A DNA stretch of 60,000 nt from positions 470,001 through 530,000 of the forward strand of contig CAJNDS010002184.1 in NCBI GenBank assembly GCA_905221605.1, read 5' to 3'. The notes under the pieces were generated by a model. It saw only the letters and a program-made list of their open reading frames with translations. It made no database searches and had not been told where the DNA came from. Made by a program: the position numbers and the translations under genes. This document shows, piece by piece, positions 19,842 through 29,699 of this stretch (the stretch's first letter is position 1; every line of letters starts with the position of its first letter). This stretch comes from Symbiodinium natans. Its lineage: Eukaryota > Sar > Dinophyceae > Suessiales > Symbiodiniaceae.

Positions 19842-22494
19842 TAGGCAGCGGCGCATGACGCCTCGCGGATACATGAGGCATGACGGGGTGCTGGTTAATG
19901 CCCATTGACCACATTATTGTGTCCTGGAACACATTGTCTACTCTGCAGTACGATCGCCGTTCACCTCCAAACTCTCTCACACCCACGTATAGTCCGCGCA
20001 CATCTTCTGGCAAGAAAACATGGAACTCCGCGCAGCCCATCAGAGGTCCTGTGGAAATGCAACCGAACTTAAAGCTGTTGACTGCTTGAGGAGGCAATGC
20101 TGCTACGTTCCAGCACAGCTTCACGCTCTCTGGGATGTTGATGAACATTGCCAGCTGATGAAGATTCACGGAAATGCTACGAGCCATACCAGCCAAACGT
20201 GCGAGAAGTCGAAATCTTTCCGTCACCAAGAGATCGGGTTGATTGTCCAGATTTACATCTCTACCGTTCCAATGACACTTCTGACGCGCAGCTCTTAGCA
20301 TGGCAGTTGACGTCACTGCCAAAGCGTGTAAATACTTGAAATCACAAAAGTAAGGGGCCAGTGTACTCAAGATTTCCAATGGGAGTGTTGTGTTAGCGCT
20401 AGACACTCCGCCGCGAGGTTTGCTATCAGCTCCTGCAAGATAGTCTCTTCCGTAGAAGTTTCTTGTCGCCCTCTCAAGCACTGGAACTATTGATGTCCTT
20501 GCTGGAAGAGGCTTGGGTTGATAGAGGCTCGCAGTCTGAAAGATTGTAACCGACACAGCTTCAGAGCCGCCCAAGTAATCTCTCTGCATATCCTGATCTC
20601 CAACTTCGCAGACATCGCTTTGCAGGCCTTGCGCCCGCTGAAAACCTGGATACTCACTGTAGGATTCTTGCCAGGTTGGCAGACCTGTTATGGATCCCGG
20701 CAGCAACTCAAATCGCGTTGCCTCGTGCCCGTAAGCATATTTGATGCTGAGATATAGCTCCAGAAGGACAGGATGAACGCATAACGGCACCTCGATGTCG
20801 CGCTCCACATACATGTCATTGAAAGTGAGCTTCACTTTCACCCGATGAAGCACTGTGGCGCACGAGTTGCTGCACTCCAAGCCCAAGCGACCTGCGTGAA
20901 CTACTGCTCGATAACTCGTAGCTGCGAACACCCGTAGCGGCTTGCCGCACACAGTGCAAAGATTTCGTCTGTTTGTATTGCGAACGATCAATTCCACACC
21001 ATGGCAGTGATACCATCTTGCAAAGTCTTCTTCGGAGCGAGGCCACGCGGGTCTCATGCCGTTTGTTAGCGGCAAGAACACTTGGCCAGCAGCATCTACT
21101 CTTCGTAATCTCGCAACGCATCGCGGTGGCAGCCAACACAAGTCATCACTCTCTGTGAAGCAGTAGCCATTTACATCGAGCTGGAAGATCATGCCTCTCG
21201 GCTTCAGTAGCCCATACATAATGTCTAAGTACGACCATAAGCCGTCCCAGCTCGGTCGTGGCAGAAATGGAAGTACAACCGCTTTGTCGAGCTCTTCATC
21301 GCCGATCCGGAGTAAACAATAAGTTGTTTCAAGTCGAGAAGATGGAAATCGCGGCACTGCCATAAACATAAGAGTTCTGATACCTTCCACTGGAATCACT
21401 GTAATAATTTCTATGTTTCTATTCGCGTTTTCGAAGGCTGCTAGAATTGTGTCGAGTGGAACTTCGCCTGGTCGAATTCGCAAGTTAGCTGCAAAGCGTT
21501 CACCGAAGTAATAAATTCTCGCATCTCGAGCGTGTGTAATTGGAGCATGGATGACTGGCAGCTCTTCATACTGTGGCAGTAGCGTAGAAGATCCACCGAG
21601 ATAATCAGTCGAAGGACGTCTTGGCATTCCTGACATTGGCACATAGCTTTGGGTCGCGCACTCGCTTGCCAGTTTGGGTCTTCCTGAGCTCTGTGAAGAG
21701 ATTGCGGCATCGACCAGCAAGATGCTTTGTCTGATTTCGTAGATGCCTTTTTCCCACTTTCTTTTGGAGATTCTGGTATCAACCGGAGACGGCATCAAGT
21801 CCTTGTTGCCGACACTCCAGTACCGGTTGATCCTGCTGGCAAGAGACGCCCAAAGGCGCAGCCTCTTGATTGCACGATCGACGTCTGAAATTGATGTCGG
21901 ATTTCTGCGCTGAGCAAGGAAGCTTTCATTTCTCACGAAGGGTGTTATCTTGCCCGCCTCGTACTCCACACTATCAATGTAGTGAGTCCACGTTCGACTG
22001 TCTGTCGTTGTTAGGAAAGGATCAGGCATCTTTTCCCACAGAGAAGCATCCGTCACCATTTCTGGTACATTGCGCAATGCAATTCTCAATATCGCTTGAA
22101 TTCTGCGTTCTGTGATCAAACGGGAGATAGCAAGCTCCAGGTCTTGCATGATGGCAGAGTTCTCAGCACCGCCCAAGAAATCTCTAGATGCTGCTGCAGT
22201 AGGGCGACCCCATCGACGAGCTGGAACTTGCGTGACGCTTGACCTGAGAAGTACATGTAGATCCAATGTGATTATATTATCACAATCATGACGCACACAA
22301 ACATACTCCATATCTTTTCCTAGATGCAGGTGCAAGTTTTCAGAGCTGTAACTTTCTCGTCGCGACCACCTGTCAGGGACTAGCATGTAAGACAAACTTT
22401 TGTGATACGTATGTTGCTTGTACAGATGTTGCATAAGAAGCCTTCGTCGGCTCACGCCATCAAGGCTCATTGTCGCAGCAGCAGATACTTCCAT
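19842..22494 (-). CDS. DYLGGS-motif protein with F-box-like segment (upstream part)
   Basis: Begins at an ATG (22494) and stays open for 884 codons to the TA target site. Only five further codons and a TGA come from the inserted element. Four copies of a short peptide are spread through it: RDFLGGAEN (residues 104-112), TDYLGGSST (296-304), RDYLGGSEA (638-646) and RDYLAGADS (683-691). Codon choice differs between copies, so the peptide, not the DNA, is conserved. Residues 702-750 (LPLEILSTLAPYF, then LHALAVTSTAMLRAA and W) resemble an F-box. CTVC (513-516) with CSNSC (541-545) could bind one zinc. With the segment beyond the element the protein is about 1,035 residues. It is on the same strand as, and immediately upstream of, the replicase gene, so it may be the companion gene of the same mobile element. 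No known family is recognised for the whole protein. Confidence 0.72.
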
Positions 22495-22688
22495 GGGCGA
22501 CCTCGGAATGTGAGTGCGCTGTCTAACTCTTCACAAGATGTCGATGAAGAAAATACGCAGTAATGTGTTCGAAGAGTCGGTGTCCGATTAGTAGGGGTCA
22601 TGCATTTCTTGAAATTGTCAGTATGAGCTGATGACCTTTAACAGGAAAATCTTGTTAGACATATCAAAAAAAAGCGGATCATGCTGAG

Positions 22689-23066
22689 TCACTTAGGCCC
22701 GACAGGCCTCGTGTCAGGGGAAGGCACCGCAGCCAAGATCTGGTGGTACTCGTGAAATAGAGTCCACGACTCAGAGAAGCTATCCGACCAGAAGGCGGTC
22801 TTCCAGGTTGGGCAGTAAACCATGCCGCCGGGGTAGCCTCTTCGAAAGCCGAGTTTGTGAAGAATCGGATGCTGGGGATGTAGCTCCCACGCATCTGGGC
22901 GTGACTCTGCAAGATTACATGGTGCAGCCGGTTGGTCACCACGCGGTGCAGCATCTTGCTTCCTGCGCACCACTGCCCAATCGTCTTCACTGACTCTCCA
23001 TTCCAGATGCGGACCAAGCCGGAATGTCGTGAAATCATCTGGAATTTTATAGGAGGCCATTCGCGC
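22689..23066 (-). CDS. Last exon of an unrecognised intron-rich gene
   Basis: Open for about 125 codons after CTTTCTCAG|GCG, an AG|G acceptor; upstream of that point there is no ATG start in this frame. Words such as DFTTFRLGPHLEWRVSE, HPQHPILHKLGF and YPGGMVYCPTWKTAFW have the look of real protein (aromatic- and turn-rich, no simple repeat). It ends with a stop at 22689. Family unknown. It is probably the 3' end of the gene whose other exons lie at 23.6-25.4 kb. Confidence 0.45.
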   Translation of the reverse strand, partial: ARMASYKIPDDFTTFRLGPHLEWRVSEDDWAVVRRKQDAAPRGDQPAAPCNLAESRPDAWELHPQHPILHKLGFRRGYPGGMVYCPTWKTAFWSDSFSESWTLFHEYHQILAAVPSPDTRPVGPK

Positions 23067-23657
23067 CTGAGAAAGCACGCTACACACAAGCGAAACCTGT
23101 TGTCGACACGTCTTACATTGTTAGCCAGAACCAGACGTCTACTCTCGGTCTTGAAAATCTCAGACATCGCCTGTTCAGTCGAACATGTAGATGTTCCTGA
23201 CCATGTAGAAGTATGTGAGCAAACCTGACTAAACAAGATCATCGATGTTGTCTGTGTCGAGACATGCATTAATTGTGTTTAAGTAAATTACTCACGTACG
23301 GCCGAAGTCTTTGTGCCAGCCTTGCGGTTTGCTGTAGCGTGTGCCTTTGAAGCTCCTTGAGTCGCCGAAGACACCTGGCTAACCATATGCACGCGCAGGA
23401 CTAATTTAAGCAGGATTTAACGATATTAAGCCTTGTCTTTTAGGCGTGGTGACGCTGATGATAGCGTAGAAGAAGAGCTTGCAGAGGCCTCGGAAACAAA
23501 CATGTTCATACAGTTAAACAGTTAGCGTTGCAGTACAGTATTCACTATGCAAGTTACGGCTTCACCACATAACGAATCAGTGCATCCACCTTCGGAACAT
23601 CGCTTGCTTGGGACGATCCGAAGTAAGCCTGATCACTGTGGTTTGTTGATTACAACA

Positions 23658-23808
23658 TACAGGCTTGGGCAACCACAGATCCTTGCGCGCCGCCTCGGTC
23701 ATTCCAGGAATTGCAAAAACATCTCTAAGAGTCCATGTCTTTGGACGCGACATCAAGTCGTCTCGCATCATGTCCTTCATCCATTGCCTTGCAAACCAGA
23801 CTGGAGTA
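23658..23808 (-). CDS. Candidate internal exon (WFARQWMKDMM...)
   Basis: The frame contains VWFARQWMKDMMRDDL, TWTLRDVFAIPGMTEAA and KDLWLPKP, a plausible protein segment flanked by less protein-like sequence. Exon borders are approximate. No family is recognised. Same strand as its neighbours. Confidence 0.4.
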
Positions 23809-23869
23809 GAACATGTTATTAAATCTTAGTTGCTCAGCATAGGTGTACTTCGTTGTTTAACAATCCAGT

Positions 23870-24047
23870 GCGTCTGGTGTCTCAAAGCCAGATCCAAGAA
23901 AGTCGGTCATGCACTCGCCGGACTCATTCTCGGAGATGTCCTGGCACGTCATAACTCTTGATTAATATGTTGCTAGAAATGTCTTGCGAAGGTAGACCTG
24001 AATGCGATAGACGATGTCGGCTTTGCTGGTGTTGAAGTAGACGACTT
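23870..24047 (-). CDS. Candidate internal exons with TDFLGSG peptide
   Basis: Two adjoining protein-like stretches: VVYFNTSKADIVYRIQVYLR (about 23985-24047), then, after CCAG|G, DISENESGECMTDFLGSGFE (about 23876-23946). The peptide TDFLGSG (23887-23910) resembles the DYLGGS motif of the neighbouring gene but with the last glycine and serine exchanged. The frames are separated by an in-frame stop, consistent with a short intron. Function unknown. Confidence 0.35.
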
Positions 24048-24179
24048 TCGTCAATGGACATATCTGCAACGCCACCTACACAAGGTCAAGTCGAAGTGTG
24101 ATCGTGCACAAACGCAGCACCCACAAGCCTCCAACGACTCCAAGGGAAATGCTCGTCGCCAGGTATGACGACGCTTGCC

Positions 24180-24287
24180 GAGATTGATAGCGTAACCGTC
24201 TTCGTCGCAGCGCATGGGCACGAAATGATCTCGAGCACCTATGATATAGTCGCCGTGTTCCGATATATCTTTGGATGTCAGCTCCAC
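24180..24287 (-). CDS. Candidate internal exon
   Basis: A short protein-like stretch (HGDYIIGARDHFVPMRCDED, then GYAINLG). Borders are uncertain. It would fit as one more exon of the same intron-rich gene. Confidence 0.3.
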
Positions 24288-24308
24288 TAACTCCTTCCTT
24301 ATTTATGC

Positions 24309-24513
24309 AGACAGTTGTCCCAAGGCTGCAAGTGCAATGGTCACATGATTGACGGACAAGGATCGCAGAAGGGAACAGAAGTTCGTTTCCCTCGGAAGCC
24401 CAAAAGGGACCGTCCCGACTGTAGGTGACCTTGAAGCCGTGAGCTCTGAAAGCGTCAAGCAGGCACGTGTCGACGAACTTGCCTGTGCCTGCGTGTCCGA
24501 ATACAACTCACGC
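24309..24513 (-). CDS. Candidate exon with P-loop-like start, repeat unit 1
   Basis: After GTGAG| the frame reads VVFGHAGTGKFVDTCLLDAF, then HGFKVTYSRDGPFWASEGNE. GHAGTGKF resembles a Walker A loop but ends in Phe instead of Ser/Thr. The same order of features (small residues, LL, G, TY.RD.PF..S) appears in the exon at 24560-24930, so the two are probably tandem copies of one domain. Function unknown. Confidence 0.4.
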
Positions 24514-24559
24514 GCGTATACTACTCTAACATATTGCGATCCGACGCAGTGTTATTAAA

Positions 24560-24930
24560 AAAAAAAAAAAAAGGCGCGGCCTGCATGCTTGGACCAGAGA
24601 TGTGTACAGCAAGGCGGTAAAGATGCGTTGTCGTCGGCTGAAATCAAGAATGGATAGTCTCGTGCGTAAGTCATATTGGCGCCAATAGCCTGCAAGGTCT
24701 GAAGCAAGTCGCGATGACCTGAGCATGCGATGTGTTCACACACACACGACTGTCTATTAAGCGCAATGTCTTGCACTGTAGAGCTATAAGCACAGCGCAT
24801 GCACTCGTAACTTATCATGTCTTTGTAAGCAAGTATAATTTCAAGACACCGGTGGAGCCAGACGATTTCCTTTTGCTTTGGACGCGGCATACCGTCCGAA
24901 AGTTTCGACCTTTGCAAAACTTTATCAGCT
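24560..24930 (-). CDS. Candidate exon, repeat unit 2 (TYARDYPF)
   Basis: Open for about 120 codons. It contains GMPRPKQKEIVWLHRCLEII, SYECMRCAYSS, EHIACSGHRDLLQTL and ANMTYARDYPFLISADDN. The last part aligns by eye with the preceding unit (TYSRDGPFWASEGNE). It ends in a run of Phe codons from an A17 tract on the plus strand (24556-24572), so the exon must end before that. No enzymatic motif is recognised. Confidence 0.45.
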
Positions 24931-25300
24931 AACAACGTGATGAGCAAAGTGAATTCAAGATGCTTGACGATAACATGCGCGCCTCGTCGACCGAAGCCTC
25001 TGTACCAAGCAGGTCGTGAGATCGCGTTCCATACAATATCCTTCCATGATAATGATAGAAATTAAAGCAGTTGTCGTTGAGGCAAGTCCTGCGTCGCCAC
25101 GTCACGATCGGCACTTCGACGAAGTCTGCGAAACAAGTTCTTCGCGATCTTGTCACCTGGTAATTGAGAGTGAAGAGAGTTGTGCTGTTTGTAGCGTGAG
25201 TAAAATTATAGACGAATTGCAGATACGGTTGAGCGCCACATCGTTGCCGAGGATATCGTTGTGAAAGAGCTGCTTCTTGCAGAATCCAATGGATGCCCCT
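24929..25300 (-). CDS. Candidate exon, unrecognised
   Basis: Protein-like content: GIHWILQEAALSQRYPRQRC, VEVPIVTWRRRTCLND, FNFYHYHGRILYGTRSHDLL. The open frame extends to 25435, but its outer part is less convincing. It probably belongs to the same transcription unit as the exons below it. Borders are approximate. Confidence 0.35.
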   Translation of the reverse strand, partial: RGIHWILQEAALSQRYPRQRCGAQPYLQFVYNFTHATNSTTLFTLNYQVTRSRRTCFADFVEVPIVTWRRRTCLNDNCFNFYHYHGRILYGTRSHDLLGTEASVDEARMLSSSILNSLCSSRC

Positions 25301-25394
25301 TAAAATGAAAGATGATGTGACAAGAACAAATCCTTCATAACATGCTGAACTGCTTAAGACTGGAGGCAGCTGTGATGCTGCCTCGACAAATTGG

Positions 25395-26335
25395 ATATGT
25401 CTGCCTGTATGAGCGGCATGTCGGTAAACCTGCACCGTAGACAGAGACTGAATAGCACTATATGCACTTGCTTGTGCGCAATCACAGTCTTAAATTCAGG
25501 CGCTAACGCTAGTGAGGCCGCCAACCTGCAGAATTTCAAGGCACGTTTGTTTAGTAAGGCTTCATTAAGCCTGGTGAGTACAGCAAAGCTGAGTGCAGTG
25601 CTCAACCTGGAGCAGTGTCTCCATGTGTGTCGATGGTCTCCCAGTCTCCTGGATTGCTTAGGATTGAATGCAGGTGTCTAGCCTCTTCTACATCAAACTG
25701 AATATCTTTTGCCTGTATGAGCGGCATCTCGGTAAACCTGTTCTGCAGATTGAGAACGAACTGGATAACGTATAGAATCGCTTGCGTGCGTCTGTAGTCT
25801 CAAACTCAGGGACTGACTCAGGTGAAGTAGCCGACCTGCTGATTCTCGCTGTCACTCAAAAATGTTTCATTGTGCTTGGTGATTACATCAGGACTTAGTG
25901 TGGCACTCAGTCCAGGGCAGCTTGGATTGTCAGCTACTTCATTGAAATGAATACTTCACGAGCAATCTGGAGCATCTTGGATTGTCAGCTACCGTATTAC
26001 AATGAATACTTCACGAGGCTTGCGCTTCTTTTCCAGCAGTGAAGTGACGCAGTCGCATGGCCTCAGCAGTGTACTTGATTGTGTTTTCCATAATAACGCA
26101 GCAGTGGACAATGCGTCTCGATAAATCTGTTCTGCAGATTGTTGACGAACTGGATAACGTATAGACTCGCTTGCGTGCGTCTGTAGTCTCATACTCGGGC
26201 ACCGACTCAGGTGAAGCCGCTGACCTGCTGATTCTCGCTGTCACTCAAAAATATGTCATTGTGCTTGGTGATTACATCAGAACTTAGTGTGGCACTCAAC
26301 CTGGAGCAGCTTAGCTACTGCACTGAAATGAATAC
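25395..26335 (-). repeat. Three diverged copies of a 220-bp exon-like unit
   Basis: Similar segments lie at about 25395-25625, 25712-25935 and 26115-26330. On the minus strand copy 1 is open: ALSFAVLTRLNEALL, then LAASLALAPEFKTVIAHKQ. Copies 2 and 3 read TLSPDVITKHNETFL and TLSSDVITKHNDIFL, then, after a one-base change of frame, SPESVPEYETTDARKRVYT in copy 3. Synonymous-looking changes between copies suggest former coding sequence. The shared lesion in copies 2 and 3 implies that one derives from the other. An additional short duplication (GGATTGTCAGCTAC, then GAATACTTCACGA) sits between copies 2 and 3. Confidence 0.6.
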
Positions 26336-26339
26336 TTCA

Positions 26340-28880
26340 TGAAGCTCACCCGGTGTATCGGCAGACACTGTACAGCACCTGCTTCCGTGCTCATTACATA
26401 ACCTTAAGCTTGCCACGTCTCAATATATTAATGTTGCTCGTGCACTAACGTCTGTACATCTTTTTTTTCGATGGACAGCAACAGCTGGCAATAACACAAG
26501 CATATACTTCTAAACAGGTCAAGCGACTCGCCATCAGTGATGAACTTCGTCTGCATGTCAGTCAGATCAACGGGCCTATTATCTGCATCAGGACACTATA
26601 ACTTTATAACACATATACTTTTTTATAGTTGATGAGGTTGTATTTATATTGTCTGTGTGCTGACATGTACAAGCAGAGAAAGGCTAAGAGTGCAGCTTGA
26701 TATCCTCAGTCCTTAGTGTTTAATTAATAGATCCCGACGTAGAGTCGTTTACAAGCGCTGGATTCTGAGTTTCCGGCAAAGTTGCTGGTGTTGCAATATC
26801 ATCGTGAGTGTGATGTGTCCTGGCGACAAAAACACCTGTTCGTTCAAGTATTCCAACCTGCACACGTACAGATATGACATAAGCATGACATCAGGAAGTC
26901 TCCTGGACCAGCGGCCCTGCGCGTTCATGTACCCTGAGACGGCGAAAGTTTTATTACATCGCTTGACATGATTATGGCTTTGATGCCACAAGTTTCGGAC
27001 AAGTGGACGTTCGGCGGTTGCGCTTGGCAAACTGATTCCTCAGTGTACAAGGAGCCGCTCATCGCAGTCTACAAAAAAAGGAACACGAATAAGTCAAGCA
27101 GCACAGTCTCGTCGACTTGGTCGTTCGAGTCGCATGGCGTCGGCGCCATCGACCTCTGTTAATTCTCTTCGTAGCTACACCCTATAAGACTTCTTGCGAC
27201 GTATTCTCACATGGAACAGCTAAACGCTCGGTTCTGTGCGATTTCAAAAACTCAGCAGGCGTCATCACGACAGCGTCCGATTTCCTGACAGCTATACAAA
27301 TCTTTTCTGAGTTCAGCACATATGTGTTTCGAGCCCCGCACAGATCGTCTCGCCATCGCGGCACACGCACCATTCGACCTGGCTGACAAGATCGTTTAAT
27401 CTTGCATATAAGTGATTAAATCTATGCGTTGTCGTGCCAAGAAGCAGTTCCGTGATGACTGTGTCTTCGCCGATTGAGCATCGGCGTCGAACCTATGTTG
27501 TATTGATTCTGTTTCTTAATTGTTGACTTAATTAACATATTAAATTTTTAAAGTCATAATTTGTTGTCAGCAAGCACAGAATCATCATCCAAAAGCCATG
27601 GCATTCTGGACCAGCGCATCACGATAGACCTAAGTCATCATTTAACTGTGGCTTTTTAAATGTAGTACATTGTCTGAACGTCCAAGCGCTCAGCAGTTTG
27701 CGTTGCAATCAAGGCACGGACGACACTGATTCACCGAATGCGAGAGCCTTAGTTTTTCTTGACGCACATATGTTTCACAAGCGTCCACATATGAGCTTAT
27801 TTAATGCGACAAAGGCGCACGAAGATTTCGTGATTTGGCACAAGCCACTTGAGCTCAAACGCGACGGATTGTCGTCAGTCATGATAAACAGCTATGCAAG
27901 CGCAAAGCCACGATTTTGTTCCGGCGGAACCAGGAAAATTTAAAATGGAATGTTCAAACAATGCACTGCAAATAGGTGCTTTCGGCAGGCTGCGTCTTTG
28001 GCTGAAAGATATATGGGTAGTGCACAACTTCAAGACTTTATCTTTTTATTTATTACACGAACACATAATGTATGTTAATATTGACCGAATCCTTGTTAGC
28101 ATACCTTGGAAGCTCAGAAATGCAAAGCAGTCATGAATAATAATCTGGTTGGAGTAGTTGCTAACACTGAGCAATACGCATCCGAATGCTATGTCTGGTG
28201 TTTATAAGTATAGCACAGTAACCTAAAAGTAACATGTTATGAAATACACTCGAGATGTACTATGGCACCGCTATAAGGATATAATGTCAAGGCGCGGATG
28301 ACATAGGCCACGCGCTCGCTCCTTTGTATGTTCAAAAACGTCAGCCACAAGATGTCGCAGGCTTAAGGTAACCTGTAGCGGACGGGCATCTGTACAGCTA
28401 TATATCATCGCTGCCTTTTCAGTTATTTGTTATTCTTGCGGTGATTCTATTGTGAATGTTGTATGTAGAGACAGACGCCGTGCAATTTTTGATGCGGCGT
28501 ATTACGTTGTGTTCGCATAGAATCGCCTGCTACTTGCACCGTATGTGAATAAACGATCACAAAGATAATAAAAGGTTATAAAATATTAAAAAGCAAGCCA
28601 TAGTGTGCGGTGTGCGTTGCGTTCTTATGCGAGTCGTTCGCCAGTATCTCGATGCTTTTACATGCCAGCAAACGGTCACAACTAGTATTACAACTAGTGT
28701 TGCTTAGCCGTTACAGTCTGAATCACGCCGCGGTGTCCTTCTCGGACATGTAGTGGTTCTTGCCTGCCAAGTCACAGAAGAAATTTTGAGAGTTGTATAA
28801 TTTACTGATTGCTTGGAGCTACAGCTTAAGAACAGCAGGGACACTGCAGATATGGCTTTTTTTGAAGCGACTGGCGAGAT
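26340..28880. other. Mostly non-coding; a few weak exon candidates
   Basis: No long frame. Weak plus-strand protein-like stretches occur at about 27000-27160 (FGGCAWQTDSSVYKEPLIAV), 27740-27940 (LVFLDAHMFHKRPHMSLFNA) and 27900-28060 (HDFVPAEPGKFKMECSNNAL). A minus-strand stretch lies at about 26750-26960 (GYMNAQGRWSRRLPDVMLMS). None has a supported start, stop or splice structure. The 28140-28700 part is AT-rich and featureless to my reading. Confidence 0.35.
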
Positions 28881-28881
28881 T

Positions 28882-29506
28882 CTAGGACTCCTGCTTTGCA
28901 GCAGCTTTTCCCTTGGCGGGCACCTTCCGCTGCCGCCACTCGCACGTAGGCTTGTGGCTGACAGTCGCTCTGACATACCCACGCAGAAGCTGGTCGCATG
29001 CACCACAGTACTTAGGGTGATTTTTGTCATCAAACCCTGGGTAAAAAATGCCATCTGCATTTTGAATGCGCTTGCTGCTAGGTGCCTTAGGCACTGGCGC
29101 AGCTTCTGGCCTCTTCGGGGGGGGGGGGGGGCTTCGCAACGTTCGCCTTACACGGACGTGCAGGGGGGCCCTTAGCCTTTGCCTTCGGGGGGATATCGGC
29201 CTTTGCTTTCGCAACAGGCGCAGGAGCTGCGGTGTCAATGGGTGCTTCTTCTGCAGATAAACTGCTGCTAGAGTCACCAGATGATGAAGTCTCGAAGCCG
29301 CTTAACGAAGAAATCTCAGAGTCGCTGATATCTTGGAAACCAGCATCTGATACCTTGGCCCTGGCTGCTTCGGCCTTGCGCTTCGCCTTCGTGAAGCGTT
29401 TGAGCCAACGCTGCCAAACTGTCCGCATCTCCGCCTTGATGGCTCTTGCGTTCGCCTTCGCTCTTTTGTGTCGTTGGACAAGAGCCTCGCGGGAAACCTT
29501 CGCCAT
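28882..29506 (-). CDS. Basic CCHC protein, frame broken at a C15 run
   Basis: ATG at 29506. Residues 1-50 are Lys/Arg/Ala-rich and probably helical (WQRWLKRFTKAKRKAEAARA). Residues 55-90 are Ser- and acid-rich, then a Pro/Ala/Lys linker follows. This frame reaches a run of 15 C (29117-29131 on the plus strand as G15) and then ends quickly. The neighbouring frame continues naturally to 28882 with KRPEAAPVPKAPSSKR, GIFYPGFDDKNHP and a C-x2-C-x13-H-x3-C cluster (Cys91 near 29007 to Cys112 near 28944 in that frame). Joined across the run the protein would be about 207 residues. The lysine-rich tail and single zinc knuckle suggest nucleic-acid binding, but that is inference. The break may be a true indel or a homopolymer error. 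Confidence 0.55.
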
Positions 29507-29699
29507 TCTTCGGTGGACGCGGTGACAGGTTCGGAGTCTCTACGATGCTAAACAGCTGTGGTGTAATTGTATTCTGCTTCGTGCAAATGTCGCGTTGATG
29601 ATGAATCCGTGTGAACACTGCAAGTTAATGTACAAGCGTAGCGTATGTGTAGTTCAAGTCGCCTGTCTCCTCCAAATCGAAGAGCACGTCGTTGGAGTA

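Noticed and set aside
9931-22494. A Polinton or virophage provirus
   Set aside because: Capsid, packaging ATPase and retroviral-type integrase genes are not visible. Only the polymerase/helicase-like and cysteine-protease-like content recalls those elements, and a DDE transposase is present instead.
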